Assembly (NCBI GenBank): GCA_016707585.1
Contig: JADJHL010000008.1
Span: forward strand, 744,001 to 808,000
Source of the DNA: Ignavibacteriales bacterium
GTDB lineage: Bacteria; Bacteroidota; Ignavibacteria; Ignavibacteriales; Ignavibacteriaceae
Direction of reading: 5' to 3'
DNA length: 64,000 nucleotides
Made by a program: the position numbers and the translations under genes. Each line of letters opens with the position of its first letter. Position 1 is the first letter of the stretch. This document shows, piece by piece, positions 17,243 to 26,625 of this stretch. A model generated the notes under the pieces. The model was not told the DNA's origin and searched no databases. It saw only the letters and a program-made list of their open reading frames with translations.

Positions 17243-18505
17243 TCAAACTATCTTTTCATCATAAATTAAATGATCAAAAGTTTCTCTGCTTCTTACTTCA
17301 TCATACTTATTCCCATCAACTAAAATTTCTGGTGGGCGGCGACGACCATTGTAATTAAAACTCATAACCATTCCGTATGCACCAGCAGAAGTTAGTGCTA
17401 GTAAATCTCCGGAGTTTGATTGAGTGATTTCTCTGTCGCGTGCAAAGTAATCTCCAGATTCACAAATTGGACCAACAACATCTGCAACGATATCATTTCT
17501 ATTTCCAAATTTTGTAGTTGGTTGGATATGATGATAAGCTTGATAAATTGATGGTCTTAACATATCATTCATTGCAGAATCAACTATAACAAAATTCTTG
17601 TCTCCATTTTTTTTATTGTACAAAACTTCAGTTACAAGTATTCCACCGTTTGCAGTTAAGAATCTTCCTGGTTCAAAAATAATTTCGCAATCAAGTTTTT
17701 TAAACAACGGAATTGTTTTTTCAGCAAATTCATTTATCGAGAATGATTGTTCAGAATTATAGCTGACACCAATCCCACCACCTACATCAAAGTGTGCAAG
17801 TTTTAATCCATCTTTCTCAATTTCAAAATATAAATCAGAAAGTTTTTGCACTGCTTCAACAAATGGTTCGATTAAAGTTATCTGGGAACCAATGTGCATG
17901 TCAATTCCTGTAAATTCGATATTCGAAAAATCTTTTCTACGTTTATAAATTGATAATGCAGTTTTTGAATCAACACCAAATTTGTTTGAGGATAAACCAG
18001 TTGAAATGTAAGGATGTGTTTTTGCATCAACATCGGGATTAACGCGAACTGCAACTCTTGCAACTTTATTCATTTCACAGGCGATTTTATTTATCAACTC
18101 AATTTCTTCTTCGGATTCAGCCTTAATCATTAAAACATTTTTTTCTAAGCCGAGTTTTATTTCGTTTTTAGTTTTGCCAACACTTGTAAGAATAACTTTT
18201 GAAGGATCAACTCCAGTTTTTAATGCTCGGTACAATTCACCTTCAGAATTTGCATCAACTCCAGAACCAAGTTTTACAAAAGTGTTTACTACACTTAGAT
18301 TAAAATTTGCTTTCATCGCATAAAATATTTTATGATTTATGGATTTAAAAGCATTTTCAAATTCTTGATACTGATTGATAAAATGATTTTTGCTGTAAAT
18401 GTAAAGTGGAGTTCCAAACTCTTTGGCTAATTCATTTATATTAATATCATCAACATAAAGTTGATTGTTTTTGTATTTGATATGTTCGTTTTCGAAGTAT
18501 TGCAT
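17243..18505 (-). CDS. lysA: Diaminopimelate decarboxylase
   Basis: 420 residues, the normal length for LysA. Fold-type III PLP-enzyme motifs are all present: the PLP lysine in KIFYAMKANFNLSVV, HIGSQITLIEPF, the phosphate-binding GGGIGVSY, FEPGRFLTANGG and the cross-subunit catalytic segment CESGDYFARDR. The HIGSQ and EPGR motifs favour LysA over ornithine or arginine decarboxylases. It converts meso-diaminopimelate to L-lysine in the cytoplasm. It lies 106 bases downstream of the amidase-NamZ gene on the same strand, separated by a palindromic repeat. In this context it could also process DAP recovered from cell-wall peptides (inference). Confidence 0.95.
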   Translation of the reverse strand: MQYFENEHIKYKNNQLYVDDININELAKEFGTPLYIYSKNHFINQYQEFENAFKSINHKIFYAMKANFNLSVVNTFVKLGSGVDANSEGELYRALKTGVDPSKVILTSVGKTKNEIKLGLEKNVLMIKAESEEEIELINKIACEMNKVARVAVRVNPDVDAKTHPYISTGLSSNKFGVDSKTALSIYKRRKDFSNIEFTGIDMHIGSQITLIEPFVEAVQKLSDLYFEIEKDGLKLAHFDVGGGIGVSYNSEQSFSINEFAEKTIPLFKKLDCEIIFEPGRFLTANGGILVTEVLYNKKNGDKNFVIVDSAMNDMLRPSIYQAYHHIQPTTKFGNRNDIVADVVGPICESGDYFARDREITQSNSGDLLALTSAGAYGMVMSFNYNGRRRPPEILVDGNKYDEVRSRETFDHLIYDEKIV

Positions 18506-18525
18506 AATTTGTTCTGATTAAGGAA

Positions 18526-18604
18526 TGCTGAACTTGTTTCAGCAACTGATTGATTGAAACGAGATCCTGAAACAAGCCTGTCTGCCGACAGGCAGGTTCA
18601 GGAT
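18526..18604. repeat. Extragenic palindromic repeat, CCTGTCTGCCGACAGGCAGG type
   Basis: One small hairpin GCTGAA...TTCAGC (about 18526-18543) is followed by a larger one: ATCCTGA (18564-18570) with TCAGGAT (18598-18604) around the near-palindrome CCTGTCTGCCGACAGGCAGG (18577-18596). This kind of GC-rich palindrome stands out in an AT-rich genome and is a common Bacteroidota extragenic repeat. It sits after the NamZ fusion gene and before lysA (both minus strand). Confidence 0.7.
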
Positions 18605-18611
18605 ATTTTAG

Positions 18612-20435
18612 TTAATCGTATAAATAATACTTTTTAGAAAGTAATCTAAAATTATTAATATCTTTATTTAAATAGGGAAGTATATCTTCAACCTTTAATC
18701 GTTGCATAAATAATTCCCGAATCTTACTTGAACCTAGCACTTTATCAAACATATCAAATCGATCTTCATTTTCTGATATTATATTTCTTTCATAAAGTTC
18801 ATTAACAGCTTGAGCAAAATAAAATTGAATCGGTAACAAATTTACTTTTTCATAATCATTAATATAAATCTCTACTCCGTGTAACATTTTATCTTTACCA
18901 AAACCATAATAAGGTTTATAAGAAATTGGTCTAAATATTACTCCAGTTAAATTATAAGAATTCATCTTGTTTGCAAGTTGTTCTGAGTTTATCCATTCAG
19001 TTGCAAATGTTTGGAATGGAAGTGTGTATCCAACTCCGATTGAAAGCACTCCGCGTAACTCACCAAATATTCCTGCTGAAGGATAATAAAATGGTGAATG
19101 TTTGTGTGGAATATGCGGCGAAGTTAAAACCCAGGGCAAACCGGTTTTCTCAAAATACATTTCACGTTTCCAACCCTCCATTGGAACAACAGTTAATTTG
19201 CATTTAACTTTATTCTCAAGTAAGCCTTCTTCATTGAGTAACATTGCTAACTCACCAACAGTTAATCCGTGTAAATAGGGAATAGCAAACTGACTTACAA
19301 AAGAAAAATATCCATCTTCAACAATATTACCTTCAATTCTTTTTCCGCCAAGTGGATTCGGTCTATCTAGTATTACAACTTCTTTATTGTTTTCGGTGGC
19401 AGCTTCCATCAACAAACCCATTGTGCTAATGTAAGTGTAAGATCTGCTTCCAATATCCTGAATATCAAAAACCAAAACATCAACATCTTTCAACATTTCA
19501 GAAGTTGGTTTTCTTGTGCTTCCGTAAAGCGAGTAAACCGGAAGTTTTGTCGTTTCATCAATGTAATAATCAACGTGTTCGCCAGCAGTATAATTTCCAC
19601 GAACTCCATGTTCTGGTCCGTACAATGCTGTTAAAGTAAATTCTTTGGATTCAAATAAAATATCGATTGTAGATTTTAATTTACTATCAACACCTGTCGG
19701 ATTCGTAACAAGACCAACTCGTTTACCTTTTAGAATATCAAAATTTCTTTCGCGCAAAACTTCAATCCCAGTTTTTACTTTTGTAATGGTTTCAATTTTA
19801 GTTATTTCAACAGCAGAAATTACTTTTTCATTAACCATTTTTAAAAAAGATCCATCCAAAAAATATTTGTACAAATCTTTACCTGGACAAAGTGTTTCTG
19901 TATAATCTTTGTGCGTCTTAATATTTTTATCTTCTACTTGATATTTTTGTTTAAGAAACGCTGTAAGTTTAACTAATGACTTTAAAGATGCATCACTTAG
20001 TTTTTGTACTTCATAATTTCCAACAACACAAATTAATGCGTGTCCGGTTACATCATAATCTGTGTTTGTATCTCCAGGATAATTAATCGGTCGAGCTTCA
20101 AAAATATTTCCTTTAAGATCAATCATATAATGATAGGGAATATCAATCCATTTTTTTTCAGATCTGCTCCAACTTTGGAGATTGCGAAGATAAGGAATCA
20201 TTTCTTTGTTTTCAGCAAAGTCCTCACCTCCATGATGAATTGTAATTTTATTTATGGAATGTTGTGGCAGAACTTTTTCAAGTTGCTGCCAGCCCCAATT
20301 TGTACGGGTAAAAACTTTTAAATCTGTTGGATAATCAAGTTCTGAAATATTTATGTTTTTTGTAATATCAGCAGAGCAAGAAAGTAACAACACACTGCTA
20401 AATAAAACTAATATGTAACGAAGTGTAAGTTTCAT
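18612..20435 (-). CDS. N-acetylmuramoyl-L-alanine amidase (amidase_2) fused to NamZ/DUF1343 exo-muramidase, lipoprotein
   Basis: About 607 residues from the ATG at 20435, chosen because GGAG lies 7 bases upstream and a lipoprotein signal follows directly (MKLTLRYILVLFSSVLLLSC); the next upstream ATG lacks both. Residues about 45-200 form an amidase_2/PGRP domain with zinc ligands in TIHHGG and KTHKDYTETLCPG. Residues about 225-600 match DUF1343, the exo-beta-N-acetylmuramidase NamZ fold: RVGLVTNPTGVD, LYGPEHGVRGNYTAGEH, FDIQDIGSRSYTYISTM and ILDRPNPLGG. One enzyme could therefore strip the peptide from MurNAc and then release MurNAc from the glycan end. It diverges from the N-acetylhexosamine kinase gene, its logical next step. 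Confidence 0.9.
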   Translation of the reverse strand: MKLTLRYILVLFSSVLLLSCSADITKNINISELDYPTDLKVFTRTNWGWQQLEKVLPQHSINKITIHHGGEDFAENKEMIPYLRNLQSWSRSEKKWIDIPYHYMIDLKGNIFEARPINYPGDTNTDYDVTGHALICVVGNYEVQKLSDASLKSLVKLTAFLKQKYQVEDKNIKTHKDYTETLCPGKDLYKYFLDGSFLKMVNEKVISAVEITKIETITKVKTGIEVLRERNFDILKGKRVGLVTNPTGVDSKLKSTIDILFESKEFTLTALYGPEHGVRGNYTAGEHVDYYIDETTKLPVYSLYGSTRKPTSEMLKDVDVLVFDIQDIGSRSYTYISTMGLLMEAATENNKEVVILDRPNPLGGKRIEGNIVEDGYFSFVSQFAIPYLHGLTVGELAMLLNEEGLLENKVKCKLTVVPMEGWKREMYFEKTGLPWVLTSPHIPHKHSPFYYPSAGIFGELRGVLSIGVGYTLPFQTFATEWINSEQLANKMNSYNLTGVIFRPISYKPYYGFGKDKMLHGVEIYINDYEKVNLLPIQFYFAQAVNELYERNIISENEDRFDMFDKVLGSSKIRELFMQRLKVEDILPYLNKDINNFRLLSKKYYLYD

Positions 20436-20578
20436 CGCGTAACTCCAAATAAACATTTATTTTCTACTTGCACAAATTTACATTTTAATATTTGCTACAA
20501 CAATTAAAGGTTTCTAATCGATTTAAAAATCAATATTATTGTTTAGCGAAAATTAACTTCTTTAATAAGGATACAAAA

Positions 20579-21496
20579 ATGAAATATTATATTGGAATTG
20601 ATGGTGGAGGAACAAAAACCAAATGTATTCTTACCGATGAAAATCTAAATCCATTGTTTGAAAATCTTGGCGGTCCATCAAACTTTTTAGTAATTGGAGC
20701 CGAGAAAGTCTCTAATACAATTTTTGATCATATTACAAAATGTACTGAATCACAAAAAATATCTCCTGATCAAATTGCAGCAATTGTACTCGGCACAACC
20801 GGTGCAGGTAGAAAAAGTGATATTGAAGTATTGCAAAATCAAATTTCTAATGACGCGAAACAAAGAAATATTGTTATAAATAAATTCTCTATTGAAAGTG
20901 ATGCGCGAATTGCTCTTGAAGGAGCTTTTTCAGGAAATTCTGGAAGTATTTTAATTGCTGGTACTGGTTCAATAATGTTTGGTAAGGATAAAGATGGAAT
21001 TATCCATCGCATTGGTGGATATGGAAGATACATTGGTGATGAAGGAAGCGGCTATAGGATTGGTAGAAAAGGATTGAATGCAGTTGCTCGTGCATTTGAT
21101 GGAAGATCAAAACAAACAAGAATTTCTGATTTACTTCAACAGGAATTTTCAATCAGTTCTCCAGAAGATTTAATTACAGAAGTGTATAGAAATAATTTTA
21201 ACATTCCTTCTGTTGCGCCAATTGTGTTTGAAGCAGCAGAAAGTGGTGATGTAACTGCACAAAGAATTTTAGAAGATGAAGCTAATGAATTGTTACTTCA
21301 CATCTCAGCAATGAAAACAAAATTAAATGTATCTTTATTAAAAGTTTCTCTAATCGGAAGCATACTTACAACAGCAAATTATTTTTCTTACCTCTTTAAC
21401 GAAATGGTTGTAAGGAAACATAACGATGTAAAAATTATGGAAGCTGAACATTCACCGGAATTCGGTGCTGTGTTGATGGCAAAACAATTAGTTTAA
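20579..21496 (+). CDS. N-acetylhexosamine kinase, BadF/BadG/BcrA/BcrD ATPase family (NagK/MurK-like)
   Basis: About 305 residues from the ATG at 20579, which has AAGGA 8 bases upstream; an in-frame ATG at 20492 would add a non-conserved tail. ASKHA-fold motifs are present: YIGIDGGGTKTKC (phosphate-1), IAGTGSIMFGKDKDG (phosphate-2) and GDEGSGYRIGRKGL. These match eukaryotic NAGK and the bacterial GlcNAc/MurNAc kinases such as MurK. It would phosphorylate GlcNAc and/or MurNAc at C6, feeding MurQ (60967) and the NagB-type fusion (58466). It is divergent from the amidase-NamZ gene and followed by an AmpG-like permease on the same strand, 101 bases downstream past a palindrome. Substrate choice between GlcNAc and MurNAc is not decided by the sequence. 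Confidence 0.85.
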   Translation: MKYYIGIDGGGTKTKCILTDENLNPLFENLGGPSNFLVIGAEKVSNTIFDHITKCTESQKISPDQIAAIVLGTTGAGRKSDIEVLQNQISNDAKQRNIVINKFSIESDARIALEGAFSGNSGSILIAGTGSIMFGKDKDGIIHRIGGYGRYIGDEGSGYRIGRKGLNAVARAFDGRSKQTRISDLLQQEFSISSPEDLITEVYRNNFNIPSVAPIVFEAAESGDVTAQRILEDEANELLLHISAMKTKLNVSLLKVSLIGSILTTANYFSYLFNEMVVRKHNDVKIMEAEHSPEFGAVLMAKQLV

Positions 21497-21520
21497 ACTA
21501 AGTGCAACGAAGTGAGCCCA

Positions 21521-21558
21521 GTGTCTAAGTTGTAAGAAAAAATTTACCACTTAGACAC
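21521..21558. repeat. Extragenic palindrome (CTAAGTGTCTAAGTGG-type)
   Basis: GTGTCTAAGT (21521-21530) pairs with ACTTAGACAC (21549-21558). The flank continues with direct echoes of the same words (TTAGAACACTAAGGTTCACTAAG to about 21582), as in the 'cttag/gtgt' extragenic repeats of related genomes. It lies between the kinase and the permease. Confidence 0.6.
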
Positions 21559-21597
21559 TTAGAACACTAAGGTTCACTAAGAAAATCAGGAGTATTA

Positions 21598-23124
21598 ATG
21601 TCAGATCAAAAAGTTACATCAAGAAATCCATGGGCGTGGATACCAACATTATATTTTGCCGAAGGTATTCCATACATAATGGTAATGTCGGTTTCCGTTA
21701 TGATGTATAAAAATCTTGGAGTATCAAATACTGATATTGCTTTCTTCACAAGTCTGCTTTACTTCCCCTGGTTTTTAAAATTTGCCTGGGGACCATTCGT
21801 TGATATGTTCAAGACAAAAAGATTCTGGACAATAACAATGCAGTTAATAATTGGTGTTGCATTATTTGGAATTGCATTAAGTATTACAACAAGTATTTAC
21901 TGGCATTTAACATTAATTGTTTTTGCACTAATGGCATTTGCATCGGCTACACACGATATTGCCGCTGATGGATTTTATATGCTGGGACTAAAAGAAGATC
22001 AACAAGCGGCGTTTGTTGGGGTGCGTTCTACATTTTATAGATTAGCAACAATTTTTGGATCAGGAGTATTAGTTGTAATCGCGGGTGAGCTTTCAAAAAC
22101 AATCGGTGTTAAAACTGCGTGGTCATCAGTTTTTATTTTTACGGCAGTTTTATTCATCATTCTCTTTTTCTTCCACAAGTTTATGCTGCCTTACCCTAAG
22201 GAAGATGAAGGTACTTTAAAAGGTAAAAAATTAAGTGGCTCGCAAATCTTAATGCTGTTTGGTGGATTTATTTTGTTTGCAGTGGTGGTTTATATTCTGT
22301 TCGTTGGTCTTGGTTATATTCTTTCAGCATTTAAAGTTGTCTCTCCATGGAACACAATTATATCTACAATTTTATTAGTTGTACTTTTTGTGATTTTGTT
22401 TAGAACTTTTGTTGCAACATTTGTTGAAAAGTTTGAACAATCAGAAATTAAAAATGAAGCTATGCTACCATTTATAGAATTTTTAAAAGCTTTTGTAATA
22501 TTTATGAAGAAGAAAAATATCTGGAACATTCTTGGATTTTTACTCTTCTTTAGATTTGCTGAAGCACAACTTGTAAAACTCGTCCAACCATTTTTGATAG
22601 ACCCAAGAACAAAAGGTGGATTAGGATTAACAACATCTGAAGTTGGAATTGTTTATGGAACTGTTGGTATAATAGCATTAACATTGGGCGGATTGATTGG
22701 CGGATATGTTATATCAAAAAAAGGATTAAAGTGGTGGTTATGGCCAATGGTTTTAATTATGCATACACCAGATTTAGCTTTTGTTTATTTATCACATTAT
22801 CAACCAACAAATTTTGTATTGATAAATCTTGCCGTTGCCGCTGAACAATTTGGTTACGGTTTTGGATTTACTGCTTATATGATGTTTATGATAATGATTT
22901 CACAAGGTGAACATAAAACCGCTCACTATGCAATTTGCACCGGAATAATGGCGCTTGGAATGATGTTACCTGGAATGTATTCTGGTGCTTTGCAAGAACA
23001 AATTGGTTATCCAGGATTTTTTGAATGGGTTTTAATTTCTACAATTCCAGGATTTATTGTTGCAGGATTAGTTAAGATTGATCCAGAGTTTGGAAAGAAG
23101 AAAGAAGAACCTGCAACTACTTAA
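21598..23124 (+). CDS. AmpG-like MFS permease (muropeptide/sugar transporter family)
   Basis: 508 residues with about 12 hydrophobic helices. The N-terminal WIPTLYFAEGIPYIMVMS...YFPWFLKFAWGPFVD is the pattern of the PAT/AmpG branch of the major facilitator superfamily (AmpG has GxLPYTLKFLWAPLLD at this place). HDIAADGFYMLGL in helix 4-5 is also AmpG-like. The ribosome site AGGAGT sits 6-7 bases before the ATG. AmpG imports GlcNAc-anhydroMurNAc muropeptides. Here the location between the amidase-NamZ/kinase pair and other murein genes supports a role in importing released sugars or muropeptides, but the specific cargo is inferred. It ends at a convergent terminator. Confidence 0.85.
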   Translation: MSDQKVTSRNPWAWIPTLYFAEGIPYIMVMSVSVMMYKNLGVSNTDIAFFTSLLYFPWFLKFAWGPFVDMFKTKRFWTITMQLIIGVALFGIALSITTSIYWHLTLIVFALMAFASATHDIAADGFYMLGLKEDQQAAFVGVRSTFYRLATIFGSGVLVVIAGELSKTIGVKTAWSSVFIFTAVLFIILFFFHKFMLPYPKEDEGTLKGKKLSGSQILMLFGGFILFAVVVYILFVGLGYILSAFKVVSPWNTIISTILLVVLFVILFRTFVATFVEKFEQSEIKNEAMLPFIEFLKAFVIFMKKKNIWNILGFLLFFRFAEAQLVKLVQPFLIDPRTKGGLGLTTSEVGIVYGTVGIIALTLGGLIGGYVISKKGLKWWLWPMVLIMHTPDLAFVYLSHYQPTNFVLINLAVAAEQFGYGFGFTAYMMFMIMISQGEHKTAHYAICTGIMALGMMLPGMYSGALQEQIGYPGFFEWVLISTIPGFIVAGLVKIDPEFGKKKEEPATT

Positions 23125-23156
23125 AATTTAACTTTGCGGTCTTTGTATTTTATTTC

Positions 23157-23212
23157 CTTTGCGGACTTTGCGTGAAATGTGTTCATAAGAATTTCACGCA
23201 AAGGTGGCAAAG
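23157..23212. repeat. Extragenic palindrome (CTTTGCG-type), convergent terminator
   Basis: CTTTGCGTGAAAT (23166-23178) pairs with ATTTCACGCAAAG (23191-23203), extended by CTTTGC (23157-23162)/GCAAAG (23207-23212). It lies between the stops of the AmpG-like permease (23124) and the T9SS propeller gene (23235, minus strand). The GCAAAG-word repeat is a known extragenic style in Bacteroidota. Confidence 0.65.
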
Positions 23213-23234
23213 TGTTTACACTTAGATCGCAATT

Positions 23235-25364
23235 TTATTTCAATAAAATCATTTTTTTCGATTGAATAAAATTGCCAGCTTTTAAAATATAAAAATACAC
23301 TCCACTTGAAAGATGAGAGGCATCGAATCTTATTGAATGATTTCCCGAAGTTTGATAGCCATCTACTAAGGTTGAAATTTCAGATCCCAAGACATCATAT
23401 ATTTTTAATAATATCAATGCATCATTAGGAATATTGAACTTAATGCTTGTTGTTGGGTTAAAAGGGTTAGGAAAGTTTTGATACAACGAGTAATTATCAT
23501 TCAATATAATCTTCGATTCACCAACGTCTGTAGTTATAGGTTCAGAAGATTTAAAAACTCCTAAATCGGTACCAACAAATAAATAACTATCACGACTTAT
23601 ATATAGATTATTTAAAGTGCGGTTTTCAAGTCCAGAATTAAAATTATTAAATGTTAATCCATTATCAGTTGATCTATAAACTGAATCAGAAGAGACCAAA
23701 TATATTCCATTATAATTATCAATTTGAATTGAAGATATTTTATTGTTTTCAAAATTTAAAAGTTGCCACATACTACCACTATTTGTTGATAAATATAATC
23801 CAACATCGGTACCTAAATACGCATTATTTTCACTATCAAATTCAATGCAGTTTACTGATGTATAAGGAAGTTCATTATCACTTAATAATGCGGATGCCCC
23901 ATAGTCATTTGAAATAAATAAATTATCCTCATTCGGTGATCCTTGATCTACAACGCCCAGAAATAATTTGCCCTCTATATCAATCCCCATTGATTGAACG
24001 ACATATAAATATTGTAGACTGCCTATATTCCAGTTATCACCAAAATCAGTTGAATACCAGACACCACGATATGGTGGCGGTAAATAGAAATCCGTCTTAT
24101 AAAATCCTGCAGAAAGAATGTGATTCGAAAAACTAATCAGATCTGTACAACAACCTTCTCTTTGTACAAATGTCCAAGTATCTCCATCATTCTCAGATCT
24201 CCAAAATCCGTTAGCAAAATAATTTCGAATAAAATATACATATGGAGAATCTACCTCAATACTATGTATGTCTGTAGTTGGAGAATTTTCATTTAAAAAC
24301 CAGTTTTCTCCTTTGTCAAAAGAATAATACAAGCCGCTTTTTGATCCAGCTAATATTTTATTACCGATCTCGTTGAACTCATTTACTGTTATTTCAGCTA
24401 TTCCTTTACTGCTATATTTAATTGTTGAGTCTTCACTTACAAACACTCCTGAATCTGAACCAATTAGCAATTTATTATTATCAAAATTTGCAAGTGATGG
24501 AATTCTTCGATTATCTAAATTTGGAGATAACTCTGTCCAGTTCAACCCTGAATCAGAAGTTTTAAAACAATTGTTTGATGTTCCCACAATTAATACTGAG
24601 TCATCAGTCCTCAAAAAATTCAATATCTCAGTATTTGAAGGTATCCCACTGTTTTTATAATTCCAATCAAGACCAAAATTTGATGAATAATATACCCCAT
24701 CATTAGTTCCAGCATATAATTCATTTTCATCATTTAGATATAAAGAAACCACATCAATTGAATTTAATCCTACATTAAAAGGCTGCCATGTAATCCCATT
24801 ATCAGTTGAAATATGTATGCCTTCCGAAGAACCTATTATCCATTTATTATGTGTTTTACTTTGACAAAATTGGTGAAGAATACCTGAGAATGGTAAATAA
24901 ATTGTATTCAGTTGATTGCTTTGAACATTGTATGTGGATATATAATTAGCTTCGTGATAAGGGAGTATAAATAATGTATCCTCTTCATTAGATAAATCCA
25001 AATAACCACTTATACCAAATATATCATTCCAGGTTTTTCCAAAATCATTAGAACTCATTAATCTCCAGTCACAGCTGACAAATATTTTATTATCTGATGT
25101 TGAAACCATTCCCCACACACCATCACCCTGACCATTTCTTACGACTGACCATTGGTTTCCAAAGTCAGTAGATCTATACAAATATCCGTTTTCTGAACCC
25201 ACTAATAATATAGAGTCAGTTACAGAAAGTACATTTTGAATAACTCCTTTTTCAGGACTACCAGTATATTTCCAAATGTCTTGAGATAATAGAATAGGAT
25301 TGAAAACAATAATAATTAATACAAAGATTTTTATAGAGAATTCACAAATTTTAATATTATTCAT
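23235..25364 (-). CDS. T9SS-secreted beta-propeller (BNR/sialidase-like repeats)
   Basis: About 709 residues from the ATG at 25364, which has GGAG 9 bases upstream (a GTG two codons earlier is too close to it). After a signal peptide the protein is made of repeated blades with the Asp-box-like motif S-T-D-x-G-x-x-W (STDFGNQWSVV, STDNGITWQPF, SSNFGLDWNYK, STDFGDNWNIG, STNSGSMWQLL), typical of BNR/Ycf48-like seven-bladed propellers. The C-terminal about 85 residues are a type A T9SS sorting domain (NFPNPFNPTTSIKFNIP near residue 628, tail KKMILLK). It is exported by T9SS and probably surface-bound or released. No catalytic site is evident; it may be an adhesin or carbohydrate-binding protein. 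Confidence 0.88.
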   Translation of the reverse strand: MNNIKICEFSIKIFVLIIIVFNPILLSQDIWKYTGSPEKGVIQNVLSVTDSILLVGSENGYLYRSTDFGNQWSVVRNGQGDGVWGMVSTSDNKIFVSCDWRLMSSNDFGKTWNDIFGISGYLDLSNEEDTLFILPYHEANYISTYNVQSNQLNTIYLPFSGILHQFCQSKTHNKWIIGSSEGIHISTDNGITWQPFNVGLNSIDVVSLYLNDENELYAGTNDGVYYSSNFGLDWNYKNSGIPSNTEILNFLRTDDSVLIVGTSNNCFKTSDSGLNWTELSPNLDNRRIPSLANFDNNKLLIGSDSGVFVSEDSTIKYSSKGIAEITVNEFNEIGNKILAGSKSGLYYSFDKGENWFLNENSPTTDIHSIEVDSPYVYFIRNYFANGFWRSENDGDTWTFVQREGCCTDLISFSNHILSAGFYKTDFYLPPPYRGVWYSTDFGDNWNIGSLQYLYVVQSMGIDIEGKLFLGVVDQGSPNEDNLFISNDYGASALLSDNELPYTSVNCIEFDSENNAYLGTDVGLYLSTNSGSMWQLLNFENNKISSIQIDNYNGIYLVSSDSVYRSTDNGLTFNNFNSGLENRTLNNLYISRDSYLFVGTDLGVFKSSEPITTDVGESKIILNDNYSLYQNFPNPFNPTTSIKFNIPNDALILLKIYDVLGSEISTLVDGYQTSGNHSIRFDASHLSSGVYFYILKAGNFIQSKKMILLK

Positions 25365-25416
25365 TTTCACTTACTCCACCAATAATAATACAATAAAAAT
25401 TTAACTATTTAGTATT

Positions 25417-26622
25417 TTATTTTAATATTTTATAAAAACTATTTTCTAAAATCCTTTCAATTCCATTCTTACCAACAGAATTTAAAATTCTTTTAGCTCG
25501 AATAAATGAATGATCTCTGTATTTGCTGTAATAAGTTTTTATAGGATTAAGACTATTAATTCTAACTCTACCAGCAGCATGAATAAAATCTCCATCTCCT
25601 ATATAAATTGCAACGTGTGTTACTTTTTCCTTTTTATCTCCTTCAGCTTTTCTACCAAAGAAAAGTAAATCGCCAGCTTGCAAATTTTCCCAACCATTTT
25701 TTACATCAACTAATTCACCTGTGTTTACTTGCTGAGAAGCATCGCGTTGAAGAACAATTCCATTTAAGAAATAAACAGTTTTTGTAAAACCGCTGCAATC
25801 CATTCCTTTTGTTGATGTTCCTCCCCATAGATAGGGGATTCCCATAAAACGATAAGCAGTTTTTAAAATTGTTTCTCCATTTGGATTTAATGAAGAATAC
25901 CAATCATTAAAAAGTTTAGCCTCATCTATTTTAATATAAGCTTTTCTTCCATCAGGATATTCTACTAAATAATAATTTGAATCTTCACCAAATATTTTTA
26001 AAAGATTTCCAGCAACTAAATCAGAAACTGGTTGAGATTTATCATCAGCTTCTGAATAAGAAAATCCAAACGCTTTTGTGTAAATAATTTTAGGAGATTG
26101 ATTCCACTCATTCAACTCAGATTGAGTTTTAAATTCAAATCCATCATCATCCAACCAAGCAATATAATTATCCGGAGTTTGAACTAAATAATAACCATCT
26201 TCACCTTTTTTTAATACTTTAATTGGAGTCCCTAAAATTGCTTGTGTTACAAGTTCTGCTGCGTGATCAGGTTTTGATCTTAAATTTGCAACTGAAAGAT
26301 TTATTACGCCAAATGTTTTATCACCAAGAAATTTTGAAGGTAGAAATTCAATCTCATTTTCTATATCAATTTTCTGCTCAGATAATATTTTTAGCAACTC
26401 AGTTTTGGCGTTTGATATATTTGTTTCACCTTTAAGGATTATCTTATCATTTTCTTTAATGGCTTCAACATTAAAAATAGATGTTCGCTTATCCGGTGAG
26501 AATTGATTTTTTACATTTTGGATTATGGTATTAATATTTTCCATTTCATTTTGTGCTTTAGTATTCGAAAAAAAAGTTATTAGAATAAAGAGTGATAAAA
26601 AAATCTTCATAATGTTTTCCAT
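25417..26622 (-). CDS. NlpC/P60 endopeptidase with SH3 domains (YkfC-like)
   Basis: Up to 401 residues; the ATG at 26610 (MKIFLSLFILITFFSNTKAQ) begins a clean signal peptide, and 26622 is a four-residue-longer alternative. Residues about 110-165 and 185-235 are bacterial SH3-like (NLSVANLRSKPDH, GYYLVQTPDNYIAWLD). The C-terminal domain is NlpC/P60: YLWGGTSTKGMDCSGFTK with catalytic Cys, VTHVAIYIGDGDFIHAAG with catalytic His and third residue. This SH3-SH3-NlpC/P60 plan is that of YkfC, a gamma-D-Glu-diamino-acid endopeptidase that trims cell-wall peptides. The start is 3 bases after the transglutaminase stop, so the two form an operon. Its product L-Ala-D-Glu would suit the epimerase at 57193. 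Confidence 0.9.
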   Translation of the reverse strand: MENIMKIFLSLFILITFFSNTKAQNEMENINTIIQNVKNQFSPDKRTSIFNVEAIKENDKIILKGETNISNAKTELLKILSEQKIDIENEIEFLPSKFLGDKTFGVINLSVANLRSKPDHAAELVTQAILGTPIKVLKKGEDGYYLVQTPDNYIAWLDDDGFEFKTQSELNEWNQSPKIIYTKAFGFSYSEADDKSQPVSDLVAGNLLKIFGEDSNYYLVEYPDGRKAYIKIDEAKLFNDWYSSLNPNGETILKTAYRFMGIPYLWGGTSTKGMDCSGFTKTVYFLNGIVLQRDASQQVNTGELVDVKNGWENLQAGDLLFFGRKAEGDKKEKVTHVAIYIGDGDFIHAAGRVRINSLNPIKTYYSKYRDHSFIRAKRILNSVGKNGIERILENSFYKILK

Positions 26623-26625
26623 AAA

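Noticed and set aside
20492..20578. N-terminal extension of the kinase
   Set aside because: The added 29 residues are not conserved-looking, and the ATG at 20579 has an AAGGA ribosome site and begins just before the phosphate-1 motif.
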